Source: Algibacillus agarilyticus
GTDB taxonomy: Bacteria; Pseudomonadota; Gammaproteobacteria; Enterobacterales; Alteromonadaceae
Length of the DNA: 64,000 nt
NCBI RefSeq assembly: GCF_003286125.1
Contig: NZ_QMED01000007.1
Span: 1 to 64,000 of the forward strand
Direction of reading: 5' to 3'
Shown: piece by piece, positions 19,803-29,587 of the stretch
How positions within the stretch are numbered: the first letter of the stretch is position 1
Layout of the letters: each line of letters starts with the position of its first letter
Position numbers and translations under genes: made by a program
Notes under the pieces: model-generated
Seen by the model: the letters and a program-made list of their open reading frames with translations, nothing else
Databases searched by the model: none
Told to the model about the DNA's origin: nothing

Positions 19803-19828
19803 GTTATACCCATAAGATTGGGTATAAC
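19803..19828. terminator. Perfect 10-bp hairpin between convergent recR and SDR genes
   Basis: GTTATACCCA faces TGGGTATAAC around TAAGAT, 47 bases after recR and 27 bases past the SDR stop. It has no T-run on either strand. Its position between converging genes suggests transcript ending or protection, but it may equally be a small dispersed palindrome. Confidence 0.4.
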
Positions 19829-19854
19829 ACGCTTGTTACTTATAGTTTCATTGG

Positions 19855-20688
19855 TTATGCTTTTGATGCCCCTATTATGGTGTCTAGCCAAGCCGCAGGT
19901 AACAACCTTTTTAATGTACCGAATAAATAAGTTGGGAACGTAACATAGTATCGCGGTTTTGGCTTTTTGCTGTTTATGATCTTTGTTATGCGTTTATAAA
20001 CTGCTGAAGGGGGTAAAGTAAAAGGTACGGCAGGCCCTTCTTTTTCGAGTCGAGCTAACGTTTTTTGGTATAGAACGTGATGAACGCTATCTTCAACATT
20101 AATGCTTTTTTGCATTTGAATTAACGCATTTTTTCTAAATTGGCTGGTGATCGGCCCAGGTTCTATTAAGCTAATACTAATATTGGAATCTCGTAATTCT
20201 AATCTTAGCGTATCGGCTAAACCTTCAATTGCATATTTCGATGCGTTATAAGCGCCCCTAAAAGGCATTGATACGATACCGAGTACAGATGAGTTGTAAA
20301 CTATTTTTCCATGCCCGATTTCACGCATGTGTTTAATACACAGGTTAGTGAGTTGATGCCAACCAAAGACATTGGTCGAAAACTGTTTTTCAAGCCACTC
20401 ACGCGATATATCTTCTAATGCACCGGCTTGGCCATAGGCACCATTGTTAAAAAGTAATGCGATTTGATTATGTTGTGCATTCTTTAAAGCCCAAGCAAAC
20501 CCTGCTATTACGCTTTCTGAATCGTCTAAATCGAGCTTATAGGCCGTGAAGCCAGCTAAGGTTAAACGCTTTACATCTTCATCATGGCGCGCTGTCGCTA
20601 ATACATGAAATCCATCAGCTTTTAGTTGTTTTGCAACATATTCACCAATACCAGAAGAGCAACCTGTAATTAAAATAGAACCTTGCAT
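19855..20688 (-). CDS. SDR family oxidoreductase
   Basis: A classical short-chain dehydrogenase of 277 residues. The nucleotide-binding motif TGCSSGIG is at 8-15, NNGA at 81-84, the catalytic Ser near 134, and the YxxxK pair is Tyr147 and Lys151. The Arg after the second strand (ATARHDED) suggests NADP preference. There is no signal peptide, and the C-terminal hydrophobic stretch (YVTFPTYLFGTLKRLLPAAWL) may touch the membrane. Substrate is unknown. It is monocistronic and followed upstream by a 474-bp gap holding a repeat-like element. Confidence 0.85.
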   Translation of the reverse strand: MQGSILITGCSSGIGEYVAKQLKADGFHVLATARHDEDVKRLTLAGFTAYKLDLDDSESVIAGFAWALKNAQHNQIALLFNNGAYGQAGALEDISREWLEKQFSTNVFGWHQLTNLCIKHMREIGHGKIVYNSSVLGIVSMPFRGAYNASKYAIEGLADTLRLELRDSNISISLIEPGPITSQFRKNALIQMQKSINVEDSVHHVLYQKTLARLEKEGPAVPFTLPPSAVYKRITKIINSKKPKPRYYVTFPTYLFGTLKRLLPAAWLDTIIGASKA

Positions 20689-20861
20689 AATTAACTGTAT
20701 TTGTTTGATTTTAAGGGATTATATACACAAGCTTGGCTTAGAAATAGGCATTTTTATGAATATTGATTGATGTATTGAGAGTTTATTGTTGAAAGCCACA
20801 TAAATGTAGACGCACTGTTATTTATCAAAAGCGTTTATCGTGTTTGAGTTTAGATTGTTTA

Positions 20862-21110
20862 ATACCAATTCATATAAATAAGTGATCTCTCAGAATGCAT
20901 CCAGCGGTTTTTGAACAAGGCGTCGGTGTACAGGAATGGTTGTTCCCTTTCAAATACCGATAACGCAGGTCAAAAGCCGCTGGGGCATTCCTTTCAGGCG
21001 AGTTTTAAATGCGCTTACTCTGTGTTGCTGGAACTCAAAAGAGTACCATTATTTAATTTAAGCGCATTTAAGCGTTCGCTGAGTGGGCACTTATTATTAC
21101 GGATTGGTAT
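20862..21110. mobile_element. 249-bp inverted-repeat-bounded element, MITE-like
   Basis: The ends are ATACCAAT (20862-20869) and ATTGGTAT (21103-21110), exact inverted copies, with looser similarity inside (ATAAATAAGTG at the left, CACTTATTATTA at the right). The interior is GC-richer than the flanks and the reading frame across it (20911-21171) has no protein-like features. It fills most of the gap between the SDR and peroxiredoxin genes. Elements with ATACCAAT-type ends are common between genes in Alteromonadales (general recollection). There is only one copy in this window. Confidence 0.5.
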
Positions 21111-21162
21111 AAGTGTATTTTTCGGCGTTAAATTTAATTTAACGCCTATTATTGAGGTGTTG

Positions 21163-21738
21163 TTACTTTAATCGTTTTTTGATGACGTCAAGCATTTGTT
21201 GACCTGTCGGGCGCTCTTTAACGTTTTCGCTCACGTAAAACCAAACAATTTTACCTTGCTGGTTTATTAAAAATACACCCGGGTGAGGGTAATCTTTATT
21301 GGTTTTTATACCGTAAGTCATGCTGGTTTTGTGGTTTTCATCACTTAAAAATAGGTAGTCTTGGCCAAATTTACGTTGTGTATTTTGATTAGTCTGTACT
21401 GAATCTGGGCTGATCGCGACTAATTGCACGTTAAATGCTTCAAGTTCTGGCAGAATGGTTTCAAACGATGACAAGTTGCTAATACAGAAAGGGCACCACT
21501 CACCTCGATAAAAAACCAGCATGGCATGTTTAGATTTTAATATATCGTTTAATTCGACCGTTTTATTATTGGAATTTTTAAGGGAAAAGCTCGGTGCTAT
21601 TTGACCAGTTTGTACTTGTACACCGCTAATGTCGCTGTAACTTTGTTGATTTAATTGTGCTTCTGGCACCCCACTGGCCGTGCAGCCAAAAAGGAGTACA
21701 CAGAATAGAGATGAAATAATAGAGGTTGTTTTTGTCAT
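21163..21738 (-). CDS. Peroxiredoxin/AhpC-TSA family lipoprotein
   Basis: A thioredoxin-fold peroxidase-like protein of 191 residues. The signal peptide ends in a lipobox LFGC with Cys19 as the lipidated residue, so it is membrane-anchored in the periplasm. The active site is GEWCPFC with Cys82 and Cys85, preceded by LVFYRG, which is the AhpC/TSA pattern and not a classic thioredoxin WCGPC. The second half keeps the fold (VQLVAISPDSVQTN, FLINQQGKIVWFYV). It is probably a thiol peroxidase or disulfide reductase protecting envelope proteins; its electron donor is unknown. It lies downstream of mutS on the same strand, separated by a long hairpin. Confidence 0.82.
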   Translation of the reverse strand: MTKTTSIISSLFCVLLFGCTASGVPEAQLNQQSYSDISGVQVQTGQIAPSFSLKNSNNKTVELNDILKSKHAMLVFYRGEWCPFCISNLSSFETILPELEAFNVQLVAISPDSVQTNQNTQRKFGQDYLFLSDENHKTSMTYGIKTNKDYPHPGVFLINQQGKIVWFYVSENVKERPTGQQMLDVIKKRLK

Positions 21739-21747
21739 TTTGCTATC

Positions 21748-21786
21748 AAGGCCTTATTGAATTTTATGCTTATTCAATAAGACCTT
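21748..21786. repeat. 15-bp inverted repeat upstream of the peroxiredoxin gene
   Basis: AAGGCCTTATTGAAT faces ATTCAATAAGACCTT with one mismatch around nine bases. It starts nine bases before the peroxiredoxin start codon (minus strand) and ends about 30 bases after the mutS stop. In the transcript it would be a stable stem-loop just upstream of the translation start, or it could be an operator. No T-run follows. Confidence 0.65.
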
Positions 21787-21815
21787 AACTTTGTATTTTA
21801 AATTACACAAATGAA

Positions 21816-24413
21816 TTAATTATTTAGACTTAATTTTTTTAGCTCATAAATTAATTCTAAAGCGGCTTTGGGGGTTAAATCATCAGGTGAAATAACATCA
21901 AAAGCACTAACAAGTGGATGAACCGCTTCAAGTTGAGCTAGCGCGAGCTGGGTTTGTTGATTGAGCTCTGCTGAAGATAAGTGAGTTTGTTTATTGATTG
22001 TCTCAAGTGCTTGTAGCTTGGCTTTGGCTTGGCGTACTATCTTTTGTGGCACCCCAGCTAAAGCCGCAACTTGCAAACCATATGACCGGTTGGCTGCCCC
22101 TTCTTGTACGGCATGCATAAACGAAATCGTGTCGCCGTGTTCGATAGCATCTAAATGAACATTAACTACATTAGCGTGATCTTCTGCCAACTGAGTTAAT
22201 TCAAAGTAATGAGTTGCAAACAACGTTAGCGCACAAATTTTGGTAGAGAGTGATTCAGCACAAGCCCAGGCTAATGATAAACCATCGTAAGTACTGGTTC
22301 CGCGGCCTATTTCATCCATTAATACCAAACTGTTTTCGGTTGCATTATTTAAAATGTTAGCGGTTTCTGTCATTTCAACCATAAAAGTTGAGCGACCGCT
22401 AGCCAGATCGTCTGACGCACCAATTCGAGTAAATATACGATCAATTGGGCCTATTTCAGCACTTTCTGCCGGCACAAAACAGCCCATATGCGCCATAATT
22501 GTAATTAGGGCTACTTGGCGCATGTAAGTTGATTTACCGCCCATATTAGGACCGGTAATGATCAGCATTTTACGATCATGTGAAAAGCTAGCGGGGTTGG
22601 CAATAAAAGGTTCTGTTGATAAAACCTCAACTACAGGGTGTCGGCCACCTTGAATATTTAATCCCGGTTCGGGGCTGAATGTTGGTCTTGCATAATTAAG
22701 TGTTTCAGCGCGTTCAGCTAAATTATTCATTACGTCTAAATTAGCTAAATGCTGAGCCGTGAGTTGTAATTGAGTAATATGTGGGACAAATTCATCAAAT
22801 AGGTTTTCGTATAATTGCTTTTCAAGGGCTAACGCTTGGCTTTGGCTGCTTAACACTTTGTCTTCTAATTCTTTGAGTTCAGGCGTGATAAAACGTTCTG
22901 CATTTTTCAAGGTTTGTCGGCGAACATATTCTGTCGGCGCGTCATGTGATTGTGAACGGCTGATTTCGATATAAAAACCGTGAACTCGGTTATAGCCGAC
23001 TTTTAAGGAATGTAAGCCCGTGCGTTCACGTTCACGTTGTTCAATTTGCTCTAAGATACTTTCAGCGCCACGACTAAGTTCGCGGTAATCATCGAGTTGG
23101 CTATTATAGCCTGCCGCGATCACGCCACCATCTCTGATCACGACGGGTGGGTTTTCAACTATTGCGGTTTGAAGTAATTGAGCGAGCGAATCAAATGTAA
23201 ATATGCCATTGGCATAGGCTTCTAAAATAGCATTATTGGCTTGGCCTAGGTGCTGTTTTAAATCAGGTAATGCATTTAATGCTTTTGATAAGCGTGAAAA
23301 ATCACGGGGTCGAGCAGAGCGTAATGCTACTCGCGACAGTATGCGTTCAATGTCGCCAACAAGCTTTAATGCCTGTTTTATATCATCGTGGTATTCAACG
23401 GATTGTATTGCTTCAATTAAATCTAATCGAGATTCAATAATATTAACATCACGTGTGGGTTGCACTAAATAACGCTGTAGTAATCGGCTACCCATAGGCG
23501 TCGACGTTTTATCAAGCACGGCAATGAGCGCGTTTTCACGTTGACCCGCTAGCGTTTGATTAAGCTCTAAGTTTTTAATCGTTACCGCATCTAAATATAA
23601 ACATTGATCAAGCCTGAGTATTTTAATGCTTTGCAAATGCGGCAGGGCTGTTTTTTGAGTTTCTTTAACATATTGTAATACACAACCCGCTGCCGAAATG
23701 GCAAGGTCTGTTTCTTTTAGCCCAAAGCCTGATAAATCTGAAATAGCAAATTGCTTGCACAATTGAATCGTGGACGATTTTAATTCGAAATCCCAATCAG
23801 GGCGATGTTTGATGCATTTTAATTTATCTAATACGGCGGTATACATGAAGCTCTCAGGATAGAGCACTTCACTGGGCGACACTTGCTGTAAAAAAGTTTT
23901 TAGTTCATCAAGCGATTTTATATTCGCAACTTCAAATCGACCTGTACTGATTTCAATGCAGGCTACGCCAAATTTTTCTTCTGAACTCCCATATACCGCG
24001 ACTAATAAATTATCTTTTTGCTCATCGAGTAAGGCTTCATCGGTAATGGTACCCGGTGTTAGCACTCGCATTACTTTGCGCTCAACAGGCCCTTTACTGG
24101 TTGCTGGATCTCCAACTTGCTCACAAATGGCGACGGTTTCACCGAGCTGTACTAATTTAGCAAGGTAAGTTTCAACCGCGTGATAAGGAACACCAGCCAT
24201 CGGAATCGGTTTGCCAGCGGTTTTTCCTCGGTGTGTTAATGAAATACCGATTAATTCGGCTGCTTTTTTGGCATCATCAAAAAAGAGTTCGTAGAAGTCC
24301 CCCATACGATAAAAAAGCAATGTTGTAGGAAAATCTGCTTTTAATCCTAAATATTGCTGCATCATGGGCGTATGTTGGGTAATATTTTGCTCTTTATTAC
24401 TATGTTGTGGCAT
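21816..24413 (-). CDS. mutS: DNA mismatch repair protein MutS
   Basis: Recognises mismatches and small loops and starts methyl-directed repair with MutL. It has 865 residues (E. coli 853). The mismatch-reading Phe lies in the N-terminal [11 protein letters not shown] motif with its Glu two residues later. Core and lever domains occupy about 260-540. The ATPase includes Walker [14 protein letters not shown] near residue 620, Walker [11 protein letters not shown], and FATHYFELT. The C-terminus has the helix-turn-helix and a short tail. It is divergent from pncC with only 24 bases between the start codons, so their promoters must overlap or lie within the coding regions. Confidence 0.97.
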   Translation of the reverse strand: MPQHSNKEQNITQHTPMMQQYLGLKADFPTTLLFYRMGDFYELFFDDAKKAAELIGISLTHRGKTAGKPIPMAGVPYHAVETYLAKLVQLGETVAICEQVGDPATSKGPVERKVMRVLTPGTITDEALLDEQKDNLLVAVYGSSEEKFGVACIEISTGRFEVANIKSLDELKTFLQQVSPSEVLYPESFMYTAVLDKLKCIKHRPDWDFELKSSTIQLCKQFAISDLSGFGLKETDLAISAAGCVLQYVKETQKTALPHLQSIKILRLDQCLYLDAVTIKNLELNQTLAGQRENALIAVLDKTSTPMGSRLLQRYLVQPTRDVNIIESRLDLIEAIQSVEYHDDIKQALKLVGDIERILSRVALRSARPRDFSRLSKALNALPDLKQHLGQANNAILEAYANGIFTFDSLAQLLQTAIVENPPVVIRDGGVIAAGYNSQLDDYRELSRGAESILEQIEQRERERTGLHSLKVGYNRVHGFYIEISRSQSHDAPTEYVRRQTLKNAERFITPELKELEDKVLSSQSQALALEKQLYENLFDEFVPHITQLQLTAQHLANLDVMNNLAERAETLNYARPTFSPEPGLNIQGGRHPVVEVLSTEPFIANPASFSHDRKMLIITGPNMGGKSTYMRQVALITIMAHMGCFVPAESAEIGPIDRIFTRIGASDDLASGRSTFMVEMTETANILNNATENSLVLMDEIGRGTSTYDGLSLAWACAESLSTKICALTLFATHYFELTQLAEDHANVVNVHLDAIEHGDTISFMHAVQEGAANRSYGLQVAALAGVPQKIVRQAKAKLQALETINKQTHLSSAELNQQTQLALAQLEAVHPLVSAFDVISPDDLTPKAALELIYELKKLSLNN

Positions 24414-24437
24414 TAACCTTAAACCTGAATCAAAAAT

Positions 24438-24941
24438 ATGAATAAAAATTGGACGAATATTAAACAGCTATCAACTGATGTTGGTAAGTTATTAGCTAAT
24501 AATAACAGTACTTTATCCACTGCCGAATCATGTACGGGCGGTGGGATTGCATATGCTATTACAGAAATAGCCGGTAGTTCTGCCTATTTTACCCAATCTT
24601 GGGTAACATACAGTAATTTAGCTAAAATAAATTTACTGAATATTCCAGAGAGCATTATTGAGCAATACGGTGCGGTGAGTGAATCAACGGTTAATGCCAT
24701 GGCTATATCAGCATTAAATCAAGCGGGTAGCGATTATAGTATCGCTACTAGCGGAATAGCCGGGCCAGATGGCGGCAGCAATGATAAACCCATAGGCTTA
24801 GTTTGGTTTGCCTTTGGTATGCAAGGAAAAGATACATTAGTTGAAAAGCAAATTTTTGATGGAGATAGAGAATCGGTGCGTATACAAGCCATTGAGTTTG
24901 CACTTAATAAATTGAAAATGGTGATCATGCCTAACGTGTGA
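24438..24941 (+). CDS. pncC: Nicotinamide-nucleotide amidase, CinA C-terminal domain family
   Basis: Deamidates nicotinamide mononucleotide in pyridine-nucleotide recycling. It is the 167-residue stand-alone CinA C-terminal domain, like E. coli PncC (165). The active-site region [22 protein letters not shown] is near residues 25-46 and the second conserved motif [12 protein letters not shown] is near 108-119. It lies between mutS (divergent) and recA, and 166 bases with the recA control region separate it from recA. Confidence 0.92.
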   Translation: MNKNWTNIKQLSTDVGKLLANNNSTLSTAESCTGGGIAYAITEIAGSSAYFTQSWVTYSNLAKINLLNIPESIIEQYGAVSESTVNAMAISALNQAGSDYSIATSGIAGPDGGSNDKPIGLVWFAFGMQGKDTLVEKQIFDGDRESVRIQAIEFALNKLKMVIMPNV

Positions 24942-24965
24942 TTATGAAAAAATTAGATAAAAAAC

Positions 24966-24993
24966 TTGATACTGGATAGTTAAACAGTATACT
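24966..24993 (+). promoter_or_regulatory. Predicted sigma-70 promoter of recA
   Basis: A -35 TTGATA (24966-24971) and -10 TATACT (24988-24993) are separated by 16 bases. The promoter overlaps the first LexA box and directly abuts the second, which fits repression by LexA. The leader would be about 107 bases. Confidence 0.6.
24970..24989 (+). promoter_or_regulatory. LexA (SOS) box 1 upstream of recA
   Basis: TACTG-N10-CAGTA, agreeing with the gammaproteobacterial consensus TACTG(TA)5CAGTA at all outer positions; the inner base of the left half-site is G rather than T. It lies between the -35 and -10 elements of the predicted promoter. Confidence 0.75.
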
Positions 24994-25013
24994 TACTGTT
25001 AATTGATACAGTG
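24994..25013 (+). promoter_or_regulatory. LexA (SOS) box 2 upstream of recA
   Basis: TACTGT-N8-ACAGTG contains a perfect CTGT-N8-ACAG core. It follows box 1 by four bases, with centres 24 bp apart, so two LexA dimers could bind side by side. Confidence 0.9.
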
Positions 25014-25107
25014 TATTTAACATTACATCTCAGCATCATCATAATTTTATAATGAGTAACTAACTAGCGATTGTTACTAGCAAAAACAGAATTTAACGGA
25101 GCTAAAA

Positions 25108-26145
25108 ATGAGCGATAATAAAAAGCAAGCCTTAGGCGCAGCATTAACTCAAATTGAACGCCAATTTGGTAAAGGTTCAATTATGCGTTTAGGTGATAAC
25201 ACAACACTAAAAATTGACAGTGTATCAACGGGGTCATTAGGTTTAGATATCGCTTTAGGTATAGGTGGTTTACCTTATGGTCGAATCGTTGAAATCTACG
25301 GCCCTGAATCATCTGGTAAAACAACGTTAACGTTGCAAACAATCGCTCAAGCTCAATTACAAGGCAAAACGTGTGCATTTATTGATGCAGAACACGCTCT
25401 TGATCCAATATATGCAAAAAAGTTAGGTGTAAATGTAGAAGAGTTAATCGTTTCTCAACCTGATACTGGTGAACAAGCATTAGAAATTGCAGATATGCTG
25501 GTTCGTTCAAGCGCCGTTGATGTTGTTATTGTTGATTCCGTTGCCGCATTAACACCAAAAGCTGAAATTGAAGGCGAAATGGGTGATCACCATGTTGGTT
25601 TACAAGCTCGCTTAATGTCACAAGCATTACGTAAGTTAACCGCGAATATTAAAAGATCAAATACCTTATGTATATTTATCAACCAAATTCGCATGAAAAT
25701 AGGCGTTATGTTTGGTAACCCTGAAACGACAACAGGTGGTAACGCGCTAAAATTCTATTCTTCGGTTCGTTTAGATATTCGTCGAATTGGTGCTGTAAAA
25801 GATGGCGATGAAGTGACGGGTAATGAAACTCGCGTTAAAGTGGTTAAAAACAAAGTTGCACCCCCTTTCAAACAAGCTGAATTTCAAATTCTTTATGGCG
25901 AAGGTATTTGCAAACAAGCTGAACTACTTGATTTAGGCGTGCAGCATAAGTTAGTTGAAAAAGCGGGGGCTTGGTATAGTTATCAGGGTAACCGTATTGG
26001 CCAAGGTAAATCAAACTGTACTAAATACCTTAAAGAAAACGTTGAAATTGCAAATGATATTGAAACAAAATTACGTGATTTATTATTATTAAAAGCAGTA
26101 GCTGAAGACGTTGAAGATTTAAAAGAAGAAGCACCAGAAGAGTAA
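25108..26145 (+). CDS. recA: Recombinase RecA
   Basis: Forms filaments on single-stranded DNA, catalyses strand exchange and triggers LexA self-cleavage. The 345 residues include Walker [10 protein letters not shown] (65-73), Walker [11 protein letters not shown], the L1 and L2 DNA-binding loops ([36 protein letters not shown]) and an acidic C-terminal tail ending EEAPEE. ACGGAGC is eight bases before the ATG. Two LexA boxes precede it. recX, often directly downstream, is absent; a terminator follows at 26200. Confidence 0.99.
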   Translation: MSDNKKQALGAALTQIERQFGKGSIMRLGDNTTLKIDSVSTGSLGLDIALGIGGLPYGRIVEIYGPESSGKTTLTLQTIAQAQLQGKTCAFIDAEHALDPIYAKKLGVNVEELIVSQPDTGEQALEIADMLVRSSAVDVVIVDSVAALTPKAEIEGEMGDHHVGLQARLMSQALRKLTANIKRSNTLCIFINQIRMKIGVMFGNPETTTGGNALKFYSSVRLDIRRIGAVKDGDEVTGNETRVKVVKNKVAPPFKQAEFQILYGEGICKQAELLDLGVQHKLVEKAGAWYSYQGNRIGQGKSNCTKYLKENVEIANDIETKLRDLLLLKAVAEDVEDLKEEAPEE

Positions 26146-26199
26146 ACTTTCAATCAAATTTTTTAAACGATATTTGATTTTTAGACACGACTCGTTTTC

Positions 26200-26235
26200 A
26201 AATAAAGCCTAAACAGAAATGTTTGGGCTTTATTT
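26200..26235. terminator. Intrinsic terminator after recA
   Basis: AAATAAAGCC-T-AAACA faces TGTTT-G-GGCTTTATTT around GAAA, a long stem with one bulged position, ending in a T-rich tail. It lies 55 bases after the recA stop. Confidence 0.85.
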
Positions 26236-26357
26236 GTTTTGAAACTTGAAAAAATCGTCGTGTAGTACGAAGATTAAAGTACTGTTTCTAAGCCATATTT
26301 ATAATATGGTTTGGTTTAGATTATTCAATGAGTTTTGTGAGTAGGTAACTATCCCCC

Positions 26358-27578
26358 ATGATAAAAAACCTTGTTATGGTCTTTACGTTGTTAATGGCAT
26401 CAACCGCTTTTGCTGAACAGTCTGTTATGTTTAGTGGGTTTGGTACGTTGGGAGCAGTATATTCCGATTCAGATGTTTATGGGTATCGCAAAGATGTTAG
26501 CTTTAATAAAGGCGTATTTGATGGCGATGTAAATTTTAAAACTAATTCATTACTTGGGGCACAAATTGACGTTAATTTATTAACCGATGTTGATATTGTT
26601 ATTCAAGGTGTTTTAAAAGATGTACCCAAAGATACCTTTAATCGCTATATAACTCTCGCTTTTATTCGATACGATTTATCGCCTAGTTGGCAATTTAGAG
26701 TGGGTAGAACCGCTGCTGACGTATATTTAATAACTGAATTTAGAGATGTAAATTTTTCTTATACTTGGGCAAATGCACCGACAGAAGTATATGGCATAAA
26801 CCCATTTAAAAGTTTAGATGGTGGTGATGTAACATACTCGACGCGTATTGCTAACGGGACTTTTAGCGCCAAAATCTTTGCTGGCAGTGCCGAATCAGAA
26901 ATATCGAGTATACAAGTTGTAGAAGATGTTGCGCTGGATAATGTTTATGGTGTTTCGTTAACTTATGATGAATTTGATTGGTTAATTCAGATAAAGCGCA
27001 CCGAGGTTAAAATTGGTAATGAAAGTGAAACTAATTTACAGCTCATCGCTGCATTGCAAGAGATCCCCGATTTTTTATGGCCATCTGCTGATTCATTTAC
27101 TGAAACCATGCGAACGAAAGACGCTAGGGTCGCTTATACATCTGTTAATGGTAAATATTTAACGGGCAATTGGTTATTAAATGCAGAGTTGGCACATATA
27201 AATTCAGCCAGTGATGTTATCCCCGATATTACGAGTGCATATACTTCAATTGCTTATGAATTGCTTGATAATACTTTTTATGGTGTATATGGTTTAATTA
27301 AATCTGATCGATATGTATTTGATGAACCCGATGCTAATACAGAGCTCTTGTTGCCAATTATTTCCGCTATTTCTGGCGCTAGAAATTTCTATTCTGCTAA
27401 TCAAAAAACATTGTCGCTAGGCTGGCGCTATAATTTTAATACTCACATGGCGCTTACAGCACAGTGGAGTAATACAAAAATAGAAGATACCGGTGGAACC
27501 TTGTGGTTAAGAAAAGCGAATAACGCACCGGCTGAAACCGTTAATACTTACCAATTGAATATGAGTTTTACATACTAA
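26358..27578 (+). CDS. Porin-like outer-membrane beta-barrel protein
   Basis: A 406-residue exported protein of no family I can name. The signal peptide (1-19) ends in ASTAFA before EQSVMF. The mature part has alternating beta strands (FSGFGTLGAVYS, FRVGRTAADVYL, WLLNAELAHI, TYQLNMSFTY) and ends in an aromatic residue, as outer-membrane barrels do. No ligand can be inferred. Its stop codon overlaps the next start (TAATG at 27576-27580), so it is translationally coupled to the PstS-like gene. With the two c-di-GMP genes it forms a four-gene unit. It might pass a solute to the periplasmic partner or act as a structural signalling element (inference). Confidence 0.75.
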   Translation: MIKNLVMVFTLLMASTAFAEQSVMFSGFGTLGAVYSDSDVYGYRKDVSFNKGVFDGDVNFKTNSLLGAQIDVNLLTDVDIVIQGVLKDVPKDTFNRYITLAFIRYDLSPSWQFRVGRTAADVYLITEFRDVNFSYTWANAPTEVYGINPFKSLDGGDVTYSTRIANGTFSAKIFAGSAESEISSIQVVEDVALDNVYGVSLTYDEFDWLIQIKRTEVKIGNESETNLQLIAALQEIPDFLWPSADSFTETMRTKDARVAYTSVNGKYLTGNWLLNAELAHINSASDVIPDITSAYTSIAYELLDNTFYGVYGLIKSDRYVFDEPDANTELLLPIISAISGARNFYSANQKTLSLGWRYNFNTHMALTAQWSNTKIEDTGGTLWLRKANNAPAETVNTYQLNMSFTY

Positions 27579-28009
27579 TGAAAACTTTATATGCAATCCT
27601 CATCCTTTTTAGCTTTCTAGCTGGATCATATGCATACGCTAATGACCAGTTGGTTGTTGTAGTTAATAAAAATAACCCAATTGAAAAAATGAATAAATCA
27701 GAGGTGATCGATTTATTCATGGGTAAATATGTTGCTTTTCCTAACGGAGAAAAAGCCACACCGGTTGAAATGGAAGGTGAAAATTTAACTAAACAAGCTT
27801 TCTATGAACAACTCGTGGGAATGTCATTATCAAGAATAAATGCCTATTGGTCGCGGATCCGTTTTTCGGGCCGAACACGTTCTTCAATCCAACAAAATAA
27901 TGAAGATGATTTAATGGTTTATATTAATAATACCGAGTCTGCGATCGGTTATATTCCACGTTCTAAAGTGACTGATGATGTAAAGGTGGTTTTTGAATTA
28001 AATGAATAA
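27578..28009 (+). CDS. Short PstS-like periplasmic protein
   Basis: A 143-residue exported protein resembling the N-terminal lobe of phosphate-binding PstS (PBP-like). The signal peptide ends AYA before ND (about 22). The mature start LVVVVNKNNPIEKMNKSEVIDLFMGKYVAFPNG and the later IGYIPRSKV are typical of this short PstS-like group. Full-length PstS has about 320 residues, so it is only one lobe and phosphate binding is doubtful. It overlaps the cyclase gene by eight bases (ATG at 28002), implying coupled synthesis. A role as periplasmic signal carrier for the membrane cyclase is inferred from gene order. Confidence 0.75.
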   Translation: MKTLYAILILFSFLAGSYAYANDQLVVVVNKNNPIEKMNKSEVIDLFMGKYVAFPNGEKATPVEMEGENLTKQAFYEQLVGMSLSRINAYWSRIRFSGRTRSSIQQNNEDDLMVYINNTESAIGYIPRSKVTDDVKVVFELNE

Positions 28010-29579
28010 AAGTGGTTTAATTATTCGATTAGCTGTCGTTGTCGTTTTTACGGCTATTTGTGCAGGCGTCGTTATTACACAGCTATTTAATAGAATCACT
28101 TATTTAAATGAATTAGCGTTGAGTGAGCAAAAAATTCAACAATTACATAATACTGTCTTTGCAACTGCCTCTATTGCCACCTATTTACAAGATGAAGAAC
28201 TTATTCAAGAAGTTATCAACGGCTTAAATTCAAACGATATCGTACAAAACGCACAAATATACACTGATTGGGATACAGACCATACTATAACGAAGCCGGC
28301 TAACTCGACTGTATTTGCTTTATATTCACCTTTTGAAGTGACACGCAAAGTGGGTGCATTAATTATTACACCCAATGTTGAACATATTAAAGAAAGGGCA
28401 GAACAGATTGGCCGAGATAATACGATTGTATTAGCTTTGCAGGCGAGTATTGTATCGTTTATTACCTTAATTGTGGCTTATTTTGTTATCACTAAACCTA
28501 TTTTAAGAATTGGTCATGGCTTGCATCATATAGAGCCTGGGAACCGTGACCGAGTTAAATTACCTGAATATCACACTGAAAGTGAACTCGGTTTGTTAGT
28601 TTCTGATATCAATAGCTTATTAGATAAGGCTGAGCAGCAAATAGAGCAAGAGCGTGCATTACGATCTGAAGTTGAGTTGTTAGAAAAGCGCTTTAGAATG
28701 TTATTTGAAAATTCGACTGCGCCTATTGTTTTAATGGAGCCGAAAGGCAATATATTACTTTATAATAATGCTTTTTTAGGATTGGTTAATAAATTAAATA
28801 TTCCCTTTAAGAAAAATTTTGGCTCATATTTAAAACATCTTTTTTTAGATGAAAAATTATTAGATAACACGGTTCAAGCGGCTTTTAATAATGATGAAAC
28901 GGCGACAGGAGAGTTTAAATTACATTCAAATAACTCAGATATAACCGTTTGGGTTCAAGCGGTTATTACGTCTACCGTTACCAATGACTACAAAGAATAC
29001 TACCAAGTTACCCTGCATGATATTTCTAAGCGAAAACAACAACTCGAAATTCTTGATCACAAAGCTAACTATGATCAATTAACGCAGTTATTTAATCGGC
29101 ATGCTGCCGAAATTAAAATTCAAGGGTTTATTGATAAACGACAACCTTTTGCTTTATTGCTTTTAGACTTAAATGATTTTAAGCCAATCAATGATATTTA
29201 TGGGCATGATGCTGGAGATGAGATTTTAATCCACGTTACTGGTCAATTAACCGCCTCTTTAAGAAAACAAGATATACTGTCGCGTTGGGGCGGTGACGAG
29301 TTTGTCATTCTGTTACCGAATGTAACCCCCGATATAGTCGATAAAATTGCAATAAAGTTATATGACAAGGCGAGTAAAAGTTACTTTCTTAAAGAACATG
29401 ATAAAAGCGTGGGGGTTACATTAAGTATCGGTGTTTCATTTTTCCCTGATGATAAAGAAACTTTACACACATTAGTCAAAGGTGCAGATCAAGCGATGTA
29501 TGAAATTAAACGTAATAAAGTGACTCATCCGGAGATATACATTAAGCATTACGCTAACCTTAGCCATAAATTGATTTAG
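28002..29579 (+). CDS. Diguanylate cyclase with periplasmic sensor, HAMP and PAS domains
   Basis: Makes cyclic di-GMP. It has 525 residues: TM1 8-28, a periplasmic domain 29-142, TM2 143-164, HAMP 165-217, a coiled linker, a PAS domain about 228-343 and GGDEF about 355-520. The active site is an intact GGDEF at 430-434, and an inhibitory I-site RKQD (421-424) lies five residues before it, so product feedback is expected. The periplasmic part shows no named fold. Position in the unit, right after the PstS-like protein, suggests that protein or its ligand is sensed by residues 29-142 (inference). The next gene starts eight bases after its stop. Confidence 0.92.
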   Translation: MNKSGLIIRLAVVVVFTAICAGVVITQLFNRITYLNELALSEQKIQQLHNTVFATASIATYLQDEELIQEVINGLNSNDIVQNAQIYTDWDTDHTITKPANSTVFALYSPFEVTRKVGALIITPNVEHIKERAEQIGRDNTIVLALQASIVSFITLIVAYFVITKPILRIGHGLHHIEPGNRDRVKLPEYHTESELGLLVSDINSLLDKAEQQIEQERALRSEVELLEKRFRMLFENSTAPIVLMEPKGNILLYNNAFLGLVNKLNIPFKKNFGSYLKHLFLDEKLLDNTVQAAFNNDETATGEFKLHSNNSDITVWVQAVITSTVTNDYKEYYQVTLHDISKRKQQLEILDHKANYDQLTQLFNRHAAEIKIQGFIDKRQPFALLLLDLNDFKPINDIYGHDAGDEILIHVTGQLTASLRKQDILSRWGGDEFVILLPNVTPDIVDKIAIKLYDKASKSYFLKEHDKSVGVTLSIGVSFFPDDKETLHTLVKGADQAMYEIKRNKVTHPEIYIKHYANLSHKLI

Positions 29580-29587
29580 ACTTTAAA

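Noticed and set aside
20862-20869. ATACCAAT as a GntR-type half-site
   Set aside because: It is the end of an inverted-repeat element, and its partner is 230 bases away, not three.
20911-21171. An 86-codon plus-strand open frame after the SDR gene
   Set aside because: It lies mostly inside the ATACCAAT-ended element, has no ribosome binding site and no protein-like features.
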